Part shown: positions 42,765 through 50,821 of the stretch, in pieces
How the letters are laid out: each line of letters starts with the position of its first letter
Numbering within the stretch: the first letter of the stretch is position 1
Assembly: GCF_018531495.1 (NCBI RefSeq)
Contig: NZ_JAHDTI010000001.1
Coordinates: 372,001 to 436,000, forward strand
Direction of reading: 5' to 3'
DNA length: 64,000 nt
From: Nonomuraea sediminis
GTDB taxonomy: Bacteria; Actinomycetota; Actinomycetes; Streptosporangiales; Streptosporangiaceae
Program-made: the position numbers and the translations under genes
The notes under the pieces: generated by a model
The model's database searches: none
Told to the model about the DNA's origin: nothing
Seen by the model: the letters and a program-made list of their open reading frames with translations, nothing else

Positions 42765-43433
42765 TCACCTAGGACGGGCGTTGTGCAGGGCGGCGGCCGT
42801 GGCGATCTTGTGGGCGCGGGCCGCCTCCTCGATCACGCCGGCGTCGGCCTGCTCCTCGATCAGCTTGAGCAGGTGCTCGTGCTCCTCGACCGACTTGCGC
42901 GCCCGCCCGGGCACGTAGGTGAAGGTGGAGCGGCGCATGTGGTCAAGCCTGGCCCACTCCGACTCGAGCAGCGCATTGAGGTGCTCGTCGGGGCAGTGGC
43001 GGTAGAGCGAGAAGTGGAACTCCTTGTTCAGCGCGGTGAAGGCGGCCGGGTCGAACTCCTCCAGCGCCTCCTTCATCCGCTCGTTGATCTCGCGCGTCTC
43101 CTGGATCTGGGCCGCGTTCATGCGCGGGGCGCAGATCGCCGTGGCGTAGCCCTCCAGCCTGGCCAGCACGTTCAGTGTGTGCTCGACCTGCACCGCGTCG
43201 AAGACCGCGACGCGGGCGCCGATGTTGCGCACCACCTCGACCAGCCCGTCGGACTGCAGGCGGCGCACCGCCTCGCGCAGCGGGATCGTGCTCACGCCCG
43301 TCTCGCGGGCCAGCTGGTCCATCACGAGCCGGTAGCCGGGGCCGTAGGTGCCGTCGAGGATGCGCGAGCGCAGGAGGTCGTAGCTGATCTCCGCCTTCGA
43401 GCCCCCCTTGGCCCGCTTCTCCGTGGTGCTCAC
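42765..43433 (-). CDS. GntR-family regulator (FCD type) of the meta-cleavage cluster
   Basis: 222 residues. wHTH: AEISYDLLRSRILDGTYGPG, then LVMDQLARETGVSTIPLREAVRRLQ; FCD domain with D/H ligands in ALNKEFHFSLYRHC and SVEEHEHLLKLIEE. Lies downstream of the HpaD-like gene on the same strand with a 160-base gap that may hold its own promoter. An AT-rich 8-mer, TATGATTT, occurs near this gene, in the 50.8-kb divergent promoter and in the 56.3-kb divergent promoter, and is the candidate binding motif. Confidence 0.9.
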   Translation of the reverse strand: MSTTEKRAKGGSKAEISYDLLRSRILDGTYGPGYRLVMDQLARETGVSTIPLREAVRRLQSDGLVEVVRNIGARVAVFDAVQVEHTLNVLARLEGYATAICAPRMNAAQIQETREINERMKEALEEFDPAAFTALNKEFHFSLYRHCPDEHLNALLESEWARLDHMRRSTFTYVPGRARKSVEEHEHLLKLIEEQADAGVIEEAARAHKIATAAALHNARPR

Positions 43434-43592
43434 ATCACCCTCACGATCACGTCGCGGAAACCCGCTCCCGCCGGCCCGACCAGCTCCGCCCCCTCGGCGG
43501 AATCGACGATACGCTCGATTCCCCGCGCCATCCCATCATCTTGCCGACCACGAACACGGGCGACACCTTCCCCGGCCACGCAACCCCCGATT

Positions 43593-44465
43593 TCAGATAT
43601 GATTTTCTATCGTATCGGATGCCGGGATCGTGAAGTCCACGACCACCTGCCCGGTGCCCGTCGAGCCGAAGTACGGGCAGAGCTGCTCCCCCCGCCCGGT
43701 GTAGGAGCGCCAGCCGAGCAGGCCGAAGAGCATGGCCGTGTCGGCCATCGCGCCCTCGCCGGTGCACCGCCGGTTGTAGTCGGGCAGCAGGTCGAGGAAC
43801 TCGGCGGTGCGGCCCTCGGTCCACATGTCCAGCACGGTCAGGTCGACCTTGCGGTTGAAGTCGCTGCTCACGTCGTTGAGCAGGGTCTCGGCGATCTCGT
43901 TGTCGGGGAAGGCGTGCGAGAGGGACCCGCTGGCCAGGAACGCCACCTTCCGCTCGCTGCGCGCGACGGCCCGCATCAGCGCCTCGCCGATGAGCCGGTT
44001 CTCCTCGATGGAGGAGTAGATGTTGCACCCGATCGGCAGGATCCGGATGTCGGACTCGGCGTTCATGAAGTACATCGGCACCAGGGTCGCGTACTCCAGG
44101 CCGAGGTCGCGGTAGTCGTGCACCATGGCCTTCTGCCCGCCGGCCACGATCTCCTGCCTGACCAGCTCGGCCAGGTCGGGGTCGCCCGGGTAGTCGTACT
44201 CCAGGTCGTGGATGAAGTGCGGCAGCTCGTGGCTGGCGAAGGAGCCGTAGTGGCGGCGCCTGCCGTTCAGGTGGAAGCCGATGCTGTTCATCCAGTGGGT
44301 GTCGGCGATGAGGAACGTGTCGGCTCCGCGCTCCCGCGCCCTGCTGCCGACCTCGGTGAGCGCCAGCTCGGCCGGCCTGCGGATGCCGAAGTGCCTGCCC
44401 GGCTGGATCGACAGCCAGATCGACGGCACGTGTGTGATCTTGGCGGCGAGGACGAGCTCACCCAT
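43593..44465 (-). CDS. hpaD: Class III (LigB-type) extradiol dioxygenase, homoprotocatechuate 2,3-dioxygenase-like
   Basis: 290 residues from the ATG at 44465, which overlaps the stop of the decayed ALDH gene (TGATG). LigB fold: AAKITHVPSIWLS carries the first iron His, FLIADTHWMNS the second, and FLASGSLSHAFP the catalytic His. The length and FGIRRPAELAL are those of the 3,4-dihydroxyphenylacetate (HpcB) group rather than LigB itself. It should open the catechol ring of homoprotocatechuate to the 2-hydroxymuconate semialdehyde, which the HpaE-like enzyme at 53080 then oxidises. Confidence 0.82.
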   Translation of the reverse strand: MGELVLAAKITHVPSIWLSIQPGRHFGIRRPAELALTEVGSRARERGADTFLIADTHWMNSIGFHLNGRRRHYGSFASHELPHFIHDLEYDYPGDPDLAELVRQEIVAGGQKAMVHDYRDLGLEYATLVPMYFMNAESDIRILPIGCNIYSSIEENRLIGEALMRAVARSERKVAFLASGSLSHAFPDNEIAETLLNDVSSDFNRKVDLTVLDMWTEGRTAEFLDLLPDYNRRCTGEGAMADTAMLFGLLGWRSYTGRGEQLCPYFGSTGTGQVVVDFTIPASDTIENHI

Positions 44466-44804
44466 CAGGCGCCTCCCAGGTGCGTCCAGACGCCCTTGAC
44501 CTCGGTGTAGGCGTCTATGGCGTACGGTCCCATCTCGCGCCCCCAGCCGCTGGCCCGGTAGCCGCCCCAGGTGGTGGCCGCGTCGGGGACGTGGATCATG
44601 TTGATGAAGACGGCTCCGGCCCGGATGCGGGCGGCCAGCCGGTGCGCGGTGGACAGGTCGTCGGTCCAGATCGAGGCGGCCAGGCCGTACTCCAGCCCGT
44701 TGGCCCGTCCGGCGAGCTCCTCGGGGTCGTCGTAGGCGAGCACCGGAATGACCGGGCCGAAGACCTCCGGGCGACCAGGCGCCGCCGATGAACAGGTTCG
44801 TCAT
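44465..44804 (-). pseudogene. Aldehyde dehydrogenase remnant (large internal deletion)
   Basis: The gene begins normally at 44804 (ATG overlapping the GMC stop) with TNLFIGGAW, the N-terminal strand of an ALDH. About 33 bases later the sequence jumps, out of frame, into PEVFGPVIPVLAYDD and continues to the true ALDH C-terminus (GYRASGWGREMGPYAIDAYTEVKG). Roughly 350 residues including the catalytic Glu and Cys are missing, and the junction shifts the frame. Both ends keep the operon's start-stop overlaps, so the deletion happened inside a once functional operon gene. Confidence 0.85.
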
Positions 44805-46270
44805 AGGTCCTCCAGGACGAGGTCGGCACACCGCTCGCCGATCATGATCGTGGGGGCGTTGGTGTTGCCCGAGGTGACGGCGGGCATCACGGAGGCGTCG
44901 GCCACGCGCAGCCCGTCGATCCCGAGCACCCGGAGCCGGTGGTCGACGACCGTGCCCATGGCGCAGGTCCCCGCCTGGTGGTGGTAGGTCACCAGGGTCC
45001 TTTCCACGTACGCGGGGAGGTCCTCGGCGGCCGGGTAGAGCTCCTTGTCCGCCCAGTCGCGCAGCGCGCCCGCCCTGGCGATCTGCCTGCACAGCTCGAC
45101 CGCGGCCCGCATGCACGCCACGTCGACGGGCTCGCGCAGGTAGGCGGGGTCGATGCGGAGCGGCGCGTCCGGGTCGGCCGAGGTCAGCTCCAGCGCGCCG
45201 CGGCTCTCGGGTCTGACGATCCCGGCCATCAGCGTGAAGGCGTCCTGCGGTCCGCTCATCGTCTCGTCGTAGAGCGGGACGTGGAAGAACAGCGGCTGCA
45301 CATCGGGCGCGGGCAGCCCCGCCCTGCTGCGCCAGAACAGCTGGCTGTGCATCTGCGGCAGTCCAGGTACGGCGGGCGGCACGGGCCGCCGGGCGGCCAC
45401 GATCACCGGGACGAGCGCGTGGTCGTGCAGGTTGCGCCCCACCTCGGGCAGGTCCTCGGCCACGCCGATGCCGTGCCCGCGCAACCGCTGCGCGGGTCCG
45501 AGCCCGCTCAGCATCAGCAGCCGCGGCGACTCCAGCGTCCCCGCCGACACGACCACCTGCCCGGCCCCGACCTGGTACAACGCCCCGTCCCAGACGAACT
45601 CCACGCCGACGCACCGGCTGCCGCGCAGCAGCAGCCGCCGCGCCCGCGCTCCCGCCCTGATCTCGACCGGCGTGCCGGGCCCGAGGTAGGCGGCGGCGGT
45701 GCTGTGGCGCCTGCCCCGGTGGACGGTGAGCTGGCAGAAACCGGCGCCGTCCTGCCGCTCGCCGTTGCAGTCCTCGTTGTACGGCACGCCGCACTCCACC
45801 GCGGCCTCCACGATCGCCGCGTTGACCGGGTGCGGCTCGTAGTCGGCGACCACCCGGACCGGCCCGCCCGTGCCGTGGTAGGCCGACGCGCCGCGGCTGA
45901 AGTTCTCCAGCCGTCTGAAATACGGCAGGCACTCCGCGTACGACCATCCGGGCCCCCACCCGTCGAAGTCCGCCGGGGCACCCCTGACGAAGATCATCCC
46001 GTTGAGCGAGGACGAGCCGCCCAGCACCCGCCCGCGCGGCCAGCGCAGCCGCCGCCCGCCCAGGTGGGACTGGGGCGCGGTGAGGTAGTCGTAGTCCTCG
46101 GCCCCGCCCCACAGCCGGAACACCCCGCCGGGATCGTGGATGTCCGGGTTGGTGTCGGGACCGCCCGCCTCCAGCAGCAGCACCCGCAGGTCCGCGCGTT
46201 CGGCCAGCCGCCCGGCCGCCGCGGCGCCGGCCGAGCCCGCGCCGACCACGACGATGTCATAGCTCTCCAT
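44801..46270 (-). CDS. GMC-family FAD-dependent oxidoreductase
   Basis: 489 residues. FAD motif VVVGAGSAGAAAAGRLAE at the N-terminus, GMC signature 1 around WPRGRVLGGSSSLNGMIFVRG, signature 2 VVVSAGTLESPRLLMLSGLGP, and the catalytic His region LVTYHHQAGTCAMG. It oxidises an alcohol to an aldehyde; choline dehydrogenase-like and aryl-alcohol oxidases are relatives. Between the transporter ATPase gene and the ruined ALDH gene, which would have been its natural next step. Start overlaps the ATPase gene by 14 bases. Confidence 0.9.
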   Translation of the reverse strand: MESYDIVVVGAGSAGAAAAGRLAERADLRVLLLEAGGPDTNPDIHDPGGVFRLWGGAEDYDYLTAPQSHLGGRRLRWPRGRVLGGSSSLNGMIFVRGAPADFDGWGPGWSYAECLPYFRRLENFSRGASAYHGTGGPVRVVADYEPHPVNAAIVEAAVECGVPYNEDCNGERQDGAGFCQLTVHRGRRHSTAAAYLGPGTPVEIRAGARARRLLLRGSRCVGVEFVWDGALYQVGAGQVVVSAGTLESPRLLMLSGLGPAQRLRGHGIGVAEDLPEVGRNLHDHALVPVIVAARRPVPPAVPGLPQMHSQLFWRSRAGLPAPDVQPLFFHVPLYDETMSGPQDAFTLMAGIVRPESRGALELTSADPDAPLRIDPAYLREPVDVACMRAAVELCRQIARAGALRDWADKELYPAAEDLPAYVERTLVTYHHQAGTCAMGTVVDHRLRVLGIDGLRVADASVMPAVTSGNTNAPTIMIGERCADLVLEDL

Positions 46271-46946
46271 GGACGTCTCCCAGGTAGGCCGTGTGCAGCC
46301 GGTCGCGCACCTCGTCGGGTGTGCCGCGCAGCGCGACTCGGCCGCGGTCCAGGACGTGGACGTGCTCGGCCAGGTCCAGGGCGAGGCTGGTGAACTGCTC
46401 GATCAGCAGCACGCCCACGCCGTCGCGGGCCAGCCCGGCGAGCACCGGCACGAGCCTGGCCACCACGCCGGGCGCCAGCCCGAACGACAGCTCGTCCACC
46501 AGCAGGTAGCGGGGCCTGGCCAGCAGCGCCTGGGCCAGGGCCAGCATCTGCTGCTGCCCGCCCGACAGCGTCCCCGCAGGCCGCCCGGCCAGCTCCCGCA
46601 GCTCGGGGAACGCCGCGTAAGCGGCCTGGGAGTCCCGGCCGGCGGCGACCCTGAGGTTGTCGGCCACGGTCAGTGAGGCGAGCACCCGGTGGCCTTCCAG
46701 CACCGCGGCCACGCCGGACGCCCTGACGCGTTCGGGGCGGAGTCCCGTCAGGTCGTCGTCACCGGCCATGACGCTGCCCGCCGTACACCGGAGCAGGCCC
46801 GCGACGGCCAGGACCAGCGTGCTCTTGCCCGCGCCGTTGGCGCCGAGCAGCGCCGTGACCTGACCGGCGGGCACGTCCAGCGAGACGTCGTGCAGGACCT
46901 CGCGGCCGCCCCTGGCCACCCGGAGCCCGCGCACCGCCAGCGTCAT
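46257..46946 (-). CDS. Branched-chain-type ABC transporter ATPase (LivF-like)
   Basis: 229 residues. Walker A LLGANGAGKST, signature LSGGQQQML, Walker B YLLVDELSFGLAP, switch region LLIEQF, typical LivF. Start overlaps the LivG stop (ATGA). Part of the minus-strand unit livJ-livHM-livG-livF-GMC-ALDH remnant-hpaD, so the transporter most probably imports the aromatic or alcohol substrate of this cluster rather than amino acids. Confidence 0.92.
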   Translation of the reverse strand: MTLAVRGLRVARGGREVLHDVSLDVPAGQVTALLGANGAGKSTLVLAVAGLLRCTAGSVMAGDDDLTGLRPERVRASGVAAVLEGHRVLASLTVADNLRVAAGRDSQAAYAAFPELRELAGRPAGTLSGGQQQMLALAQALLARPRYLLVDELSFGLAPGVVARLVPVLAGLARDGVGVLLIEQFTSLALDLAEHVHVLDRGRVALRGTPDEVRDRLHTAYLGDVHGEL

Positions 46947-47632
46947 GGCGCCTCCCCCAGGTAGGCGGCGCGCACGGCCGGGTCGGCGAGCACCTGGGCG
47001 GTGGGGCCGAGGGCGACCAGGCGGCCGAAGTCGAGGACGGCGGTCGACGCGCACACCTCGGCGACCAGGCCGACGTCGTGCTCGATGAGCACCACCAGCG
47101 CGTCGAACTTCTCGGGCACGGCCTGCAGCAGCGTGGCCAGTTCCCTGGACTCCGCCTCGGACAGGCCGGCGGCGGGCTCGTCGAGCAGGACGATGCGCGG
47201 GGTCCCGACCAGGGCGCGGGCGAGTTCGAGCCGCCGCCGTTCGAGCAGGGTGAGCTCCCCCGCTGGCCGTCCCGGATCCTCCAGCCCGCAGAAGCCGAGC
47301 AGCCCCTCCTCGCCGCCGCCCAGGTGGTCGGCGGCCAGGCGCAGGTTCGCCGCCGCGCTGAGCTCGGCGACGACCTGCTCCTGCTGGAAGGTACGGCGCA
47401 GCCCCCAGCGGGCCCGCCGGTGCGGGGCCAGGCGGAGCAGGTCGGTCCCGCCGGCGGTCACGGTGCCCGAGGCGGGCCGTACGAAGCCGGACAGCACGTT
47501 GAACAGCGTGGTCTTGCCCGCGCCGTTGGGCCCGATCAGCCCGCACAGGCCCGCGGAGAAGGTGAGGGTGACCCCGTCGAGCGGCCGGACGCCGCCGAAG
47601 CGCACCCGCAGGTCCTCGATCTCCAGCGTCAT
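46943..47632 (-). CDS. Branched-chain-type ABC transporter ATPase (LivG-like)
   Basis: 229 residues. Walker A LIGPNGAGKTT, LRRTFQQEQVVAEL as the Q-loop region, signature degenerated to LTLLERRRLELARAL (family members have LSxGQQRRLEIARAL), Walker B IVLLDEPAAGL, LIEHDVGLV. The change of the LSGGQ motif to LTLLER is notable but also seen in other LivG-like proteins. Start overlaps the permease stop (ATGA). Confidence 0.9.
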   Translation of the reverse strand: MTLEIEDLRVRFGGVRPLDGVTLTFSAGLCGLIGPNGAGKTTLFNVLSGFVRPASGTVTAGGTDLLRLAPHRRARWGLRRTFQQEQVVAELSAAANLRLAADHLGGGEEGLLGFCGLEDPGRPAGELTLLERRRLELARALVGTPRIVLLDEPAAGLSEAESRELATLLQAVPEKFDALVVLIEHDVGLVAEVCASTAVLDFGRLVALGPTAQVLADPAVRAAYLGEAP

Positions 47633-49521
47633 GGCGCCACCTTGGCGGCCAGGTCCTCCAGCTGTCCGCCGATGCCGCGCGGCGCGGTCACCAGGGCGTG
47701 CACGGTGCCCGCGCCGAACACGACCAGCATCAGGTTGCCGTTGACGCCCGCCGCGTCCAGCAGGGCGGGCACGACCTGCCCGACCACGCCCGAGAGCACG
47801 ACGCCGGTCAGTCCGTAGGCGCCGCCGATGAGCACGACGGCGAACAGCAGCACCGAGTCGGAGGCCTTGAACGAGATCGGGTCGAGCCGCCCGGCGTTGG
47901 CGGCGAGCAGCGCTCCCGCGGTGCCGGTGATGAACGCCGCCAGCGCGAACGCCCACACCTTGTACCTGGTCAGCGCCACGCCGACGGCCAGCGCCCCGGC
48001 CTCGCCGCCGCGGATGGCGGCCCAGGCGCGTCCCGGCCGCCCCCGCTGGTGCAGCACGACCAGGATGAGCGCGAGCGCCGCGCACACCAGCACGACCCGG
48101 AAGAACCCGGCGTCGGAGGAGGCGAGCGAGGGCCGGGGCATGGCCTGCTGCATCCCGCTGCCGGCGATCCGGCCGAGGAAGCCGGGGCCGCCGTCGGGGA
48201 AGCCGGTCGCGGAGAACGCCACCTGGAACGCGCCGCCCGCCATCAGCGTGACCAGCGCCAGATCGACGCCGGACAGCCGCAGCGCGGGCAGCCCGTACAC
48301 GATCCCCACCAGGCAGGTGGCCAGCCCGGCCACCAGCACCACGACGGGGAAGGGCCACCCGGTGGCGAACGCCAGCCGCAGCGCCACCCACCCGCCCACG
48401 CCCAGCAGGGCCACCTGGCCGAGGGAGACGAGCCCGAGCCTGCCGTACAGCAGGGCGATGCCCGCGGCGGGGATCACGAAGATCGCGGCGGTGGTGAGCA
48501 CCCGCACCCAGTAGCCGTCGAGCACCAGCGGCACGACGACCGCCAGCAGGGCGGCGCCGAGCGCGAGCCCGAGCACGACCTTCAGCACCGAGCGCGGGTC
48601 GCCCGGCGGCAGCGGCCGCGCGGCGGCGGTCACCGGTCTGGCGGCCGTGCGCACCTCGACCGTGCCGCCGCGCCGCGCCCTGGCGCCCTTGCGCTGCAGC
48701 CAGAGGATGGCCGCGACGGCCACTGCGAACGGCGCGACCGAGCGGTAGGGCGCGGTGGCGGCCGACGCACCGCCCAGCGCCTCGACCAGGCCGATGGCCA
48801 GCCCGGCGGCGAGCGTGACGGGCAGCGAGCGGAAGCGGCCGACGACGCCCGCCGCCAGCGAGGCGATGACCAGGAACGTCAGCGTGCCCGCCTCCAGCCG
48901 GGTGAGCGAGCCGAGCACCAGCCCGGTCAGTCCGGCCGCCGCGCCGCCCGCCACCCAGGTGACGACCTCCACGCGGCGGATCGGCACGCCGAGCAGCGCG
49001 CTGATCTCCCTGTCGTCGGCCAGCGCCCGCATCGCCCGGCCGAACGCGGTCCAGCGCAGCAGCGCGCCCGTGCCGGCGGTGAGGGCCACCGCGAGCGCGA
49101 GCGCCAGCACCTGGGTGAGGGTGACGCGGGCCGTGCCGAGGTCGAACCCGGCCGTGTCGGTGGGCAGCGTGAGCGTGCGCGGGTCGTCGCTCCACGTCCA
49201 GAAGCAGACGCCGAGCAGCATCAGCGCGAACCCGAGCGTGCACACGGCCTTCACCAGGGGGTCGCGGTCGGCCACCAGGGGGCTGATCAGCCCGCCGTAC
49301 AGGCCCGACAGGACGGCCGACAGCAGGGGCGCGGCGGCCAGGGCGAGCGCGGCGGGCAGGCCGTCCTGCAGCAGTTGCCACGACAGCAGCGCCCCGATCG
49401 CGCCGATCGCGCCGTAGGCCAGGTTGAGCACGCCGGTCGCGCGGTAGAGCACGACGAGCCCGACGCCCGACAGCGCGTAGACGGCGCCGAGGGCGAGCCC
49501 GCTGATCACGAACGGCAGCAT
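47629..49521 (-). CDS. Fused branched-chain-type ABC permease (LivH-LivM)
   Basis: 630 residues, about twice a single permease. Residues 1-290 are LivH-like (VISGLALGAVYALSGVGLVVLYRATGVLNLAYG in shortened form, and FGRAMRALADDREISALLGV as coupling loop). After a linker rich in Arg, Ala and Pro, about 315-630 are LivM-like (GLVSLGQVALLGVGGW and GRAWAAIRGGEAGALAVGV). Start overlaps the binding-protein stop (TGATG). Fusion gives fixed 1:1 stoichiometry. Confidence 0.9.
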   Translation of the reverse strand: MLPFVISGLALGAVYALSGVGLVVLYRATGVLNLAYGAIGAIGALLSWQLLQDGLPAALALAAAPLLSAVLSGLYGGLISPLVADRDPLVKAVCTLGFALMLLGVCFWTWSDDPRTLTLPTDTAGFDLGTARVTLTQVLALALAVALTAGTGALLRWTAFGRAMRALADDREISALLGVPIRRVEVVTWVAGGAAAGLTGLVLGSLTRLEAGTLTFLVIASLAAGVVGRFRSLPVTLAAGLAIGLVEALGGASAATAPYRSVAPFAVAVAAILWLQRKGARARRGGTVEVRTAARPVTAAARPLPPGDPRSVLKVVLGLALGAALLAVVVPLVLDGYWVRVLTTAAIFVIPAAGIALLYGRLGLVSLGQVALLGVGGWVALRLAFATGWPFPVVVLVAGLATCLVGIVYGLPALRLSGVDLALVTLMAGGAFQVAFSATGFPDGGPGFLGRIAGSGMQQAMPRPSLASSDAGFFRVVLVCAALALILVVLHQRGRPGRAWAAIRGGEAGALAVGVALTRYKVWAFALAAFITGTAGALLAANAGRLDPISFKASDSVLLFAVVLIGGAYGLTGVVLSGVVGQVVPALLDAAGVNGNLMLVVFGAGTVHALVTAPRGIGGQLEDLAAKVAP

Positions 49522-50762
49522 CAGCCCGCCTCGGCCGCCAGGATCGGCTTCAGGTCGGGGTCCTGGGTGGGCGTGCAGTCCTTGGCGGCCTGCCAGCCGT
49601 CCCCGGTAATCTTGACGTAGCGGGTGACGTGGTTGGCGTTGTGCCGCTGGGCCTGGCCGAAGTACCAGGGCGCGCAGAGCAGGTCGCTCTTGAAATCCTT
49701 GATCCCGGCGATCGCCCTGCCGACGGAGGCCCGGTCGAGCGGGCCCTGCGCCTTGGACAGCGTGTCGACGAAGATCTTGGCGGCCAGGAAGCCGCCCTGC
49801 GCGAAGGAGTCCCTGGGCGCCCTGGCGTCGGCGTAGCCGTCCATGACCTGGCGCCACAGCTTGTTGTCCGCGGTGGTCGCGTCGAGCATGGTGAACTCCG
49901 AGTTCGACACGAACCCCTCCCAGTAGCCGCCGACCTGGCCGGGGAAGGTGGTGTCGTAGCAGGGCGTCAGGCAGGCGAACCTGACCTTGTCCTTCAGCCC
50001 CTGCGCCTGCGCCGCCTTGAGTATCGCGGCGTCGTCGGGCGCGGGGTCCTCCAGGATGATCGCGTCAGGGTTGCCGCGCATGGCCTCGAGCAGTACGGCT
50101 GTCGCGTCCTTGATCCCGGGGTCGTGCAGCACGTCGCCCGCCGAGGTCAGGCCCTTGGTGCCGAGGTAGGCGCGCACGCCTTCCTGGGTCCAGTCGCCCA
50201 CGTTGGGCGTGCGGTTGCTGATCTGGGCCACCCGCTTGGCGCCGAGCACCTCGACCGCGTACTGGGTGGCGGCGATGGCGCTGATCCTGGGGCCCGCGTT
50301 GACCGGTGCGATGCGGGGCGACTCGAAGCAGGCGCGGGGCACGCCGACGGCCAGCACGTCGTACAGGCCGTTGTTCTCCCAGATCGGGCCCGACACGCCG
50401 CAGGCCACGAAGCTGGACCCGCCGACCAGCGCGACCACGTCCTGGTTCCCGGCCAGCTTGGTGGCCAGTTGCGAGGCCTTCTGCGGGTTGAGCCCGTCGT
50501 CCTCGACCAGGTACTTGATCGGCCTGCCGCCGATGCCGCCGCCGGCGTTCACGCAGTCGAAGTAGGCCTGCGCCGCCTTGGTGGCGGAGCTGAAGTCGAT
50601 GCCGCCGCTGGCGGTCACGATGGCGCCCACCGTGATGGGCGTGCCGGTGGCGGGTTTGCCGGATCCGCAGATCGGTTTCGCCGCGCCCGTCCCTTGCTGT
50701 GTCTGGGAGCAGGCCGCGGTGAGCAGCAGGATCGCCACCGCGGGGATGACCAGGCGTCGCAT
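49521..50762 (-). CDS. Branched-chain-type solute-binding lipoprotein (LivJ-like)
   Basis: 413 residues. Signal MRRLVIPAVAILLLTAAC with lipobox Cys18, then a periplasmic-binding type I fold (GAIVTASGGIDFSSATKAAQAY at the start of the binding domain). First gene of the minus-strand half of the cluster, divergent from the FAH-RraA gene across a 59-base AT-rich gap holding the palindrome at 50768-50783. Ligand probably an aromatic or small acid. Confidence 0.92.
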   Translation of the reverse strand: MRRLVIPAVAILLLTAACSQTQQGTGAAKPICGSGKPATGTPITVGAIVTASGGIDFSSATKAAQAYFDCVNAGGGIGGRPIKYLVEDDGLNPQKASQLATKLAGNQDVVALVGGSSFVACGVSGPIWENNGLYDVLAVGVPRACFESPRIAPVNAGPRISAIAATQYAVEVLGAKRVAQISNRTPNVGDWTQEGVRAYLGTKGLTSAGDVLHDPGIKDATAVLLEAMRGNPDAIILEDPAPDDAAILKAAQAQGLKDKVRFACLTPCYDTTFPGQVGGYWEGFVSNSEFTMLDATTADNKLWRQVMDGYADARAPRDSFAQGGFLAAKIFVDTLSKAQGPLDRASVGRAIAGIKDFKSDLLCAPWYFGQAQRHNANHVTRYVKITGDGWQAAKDCTPTQDPDLKPILAAEAG

Positions 50763-50767
50763 AAGTC

Positions 50768-50783
50768 AAATCATGTATGATTT
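50768..50783. promoter_or_regulatory. Operator-like palindrome in the divergent promoter
   Basis: AAATCATGTATGATTT, arms AAATCAT/ATGATTT with two centre bases, 5 bases before the binding-protein ATG (50762) and about 40 before the FAH-RraA start. TATGATTT also occurs at 43598-43605 and 56309-56316, so this is the best candidate site for the cluster's GntR regulator. Confidence 0.65.
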
Positions 50784-50821
50784 AAGATATGCTTGTCTAT
50801 AGTTCTTAGCCGGAGTTGGTC

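Noticed and set aside
44465..44743. A short intact gene starting at 44743
   Set aside because: The product would be only the C-terminal part of an ALDH without catalytic residues; better read as the end of a deleted gene whose true start is still visible at 44804.
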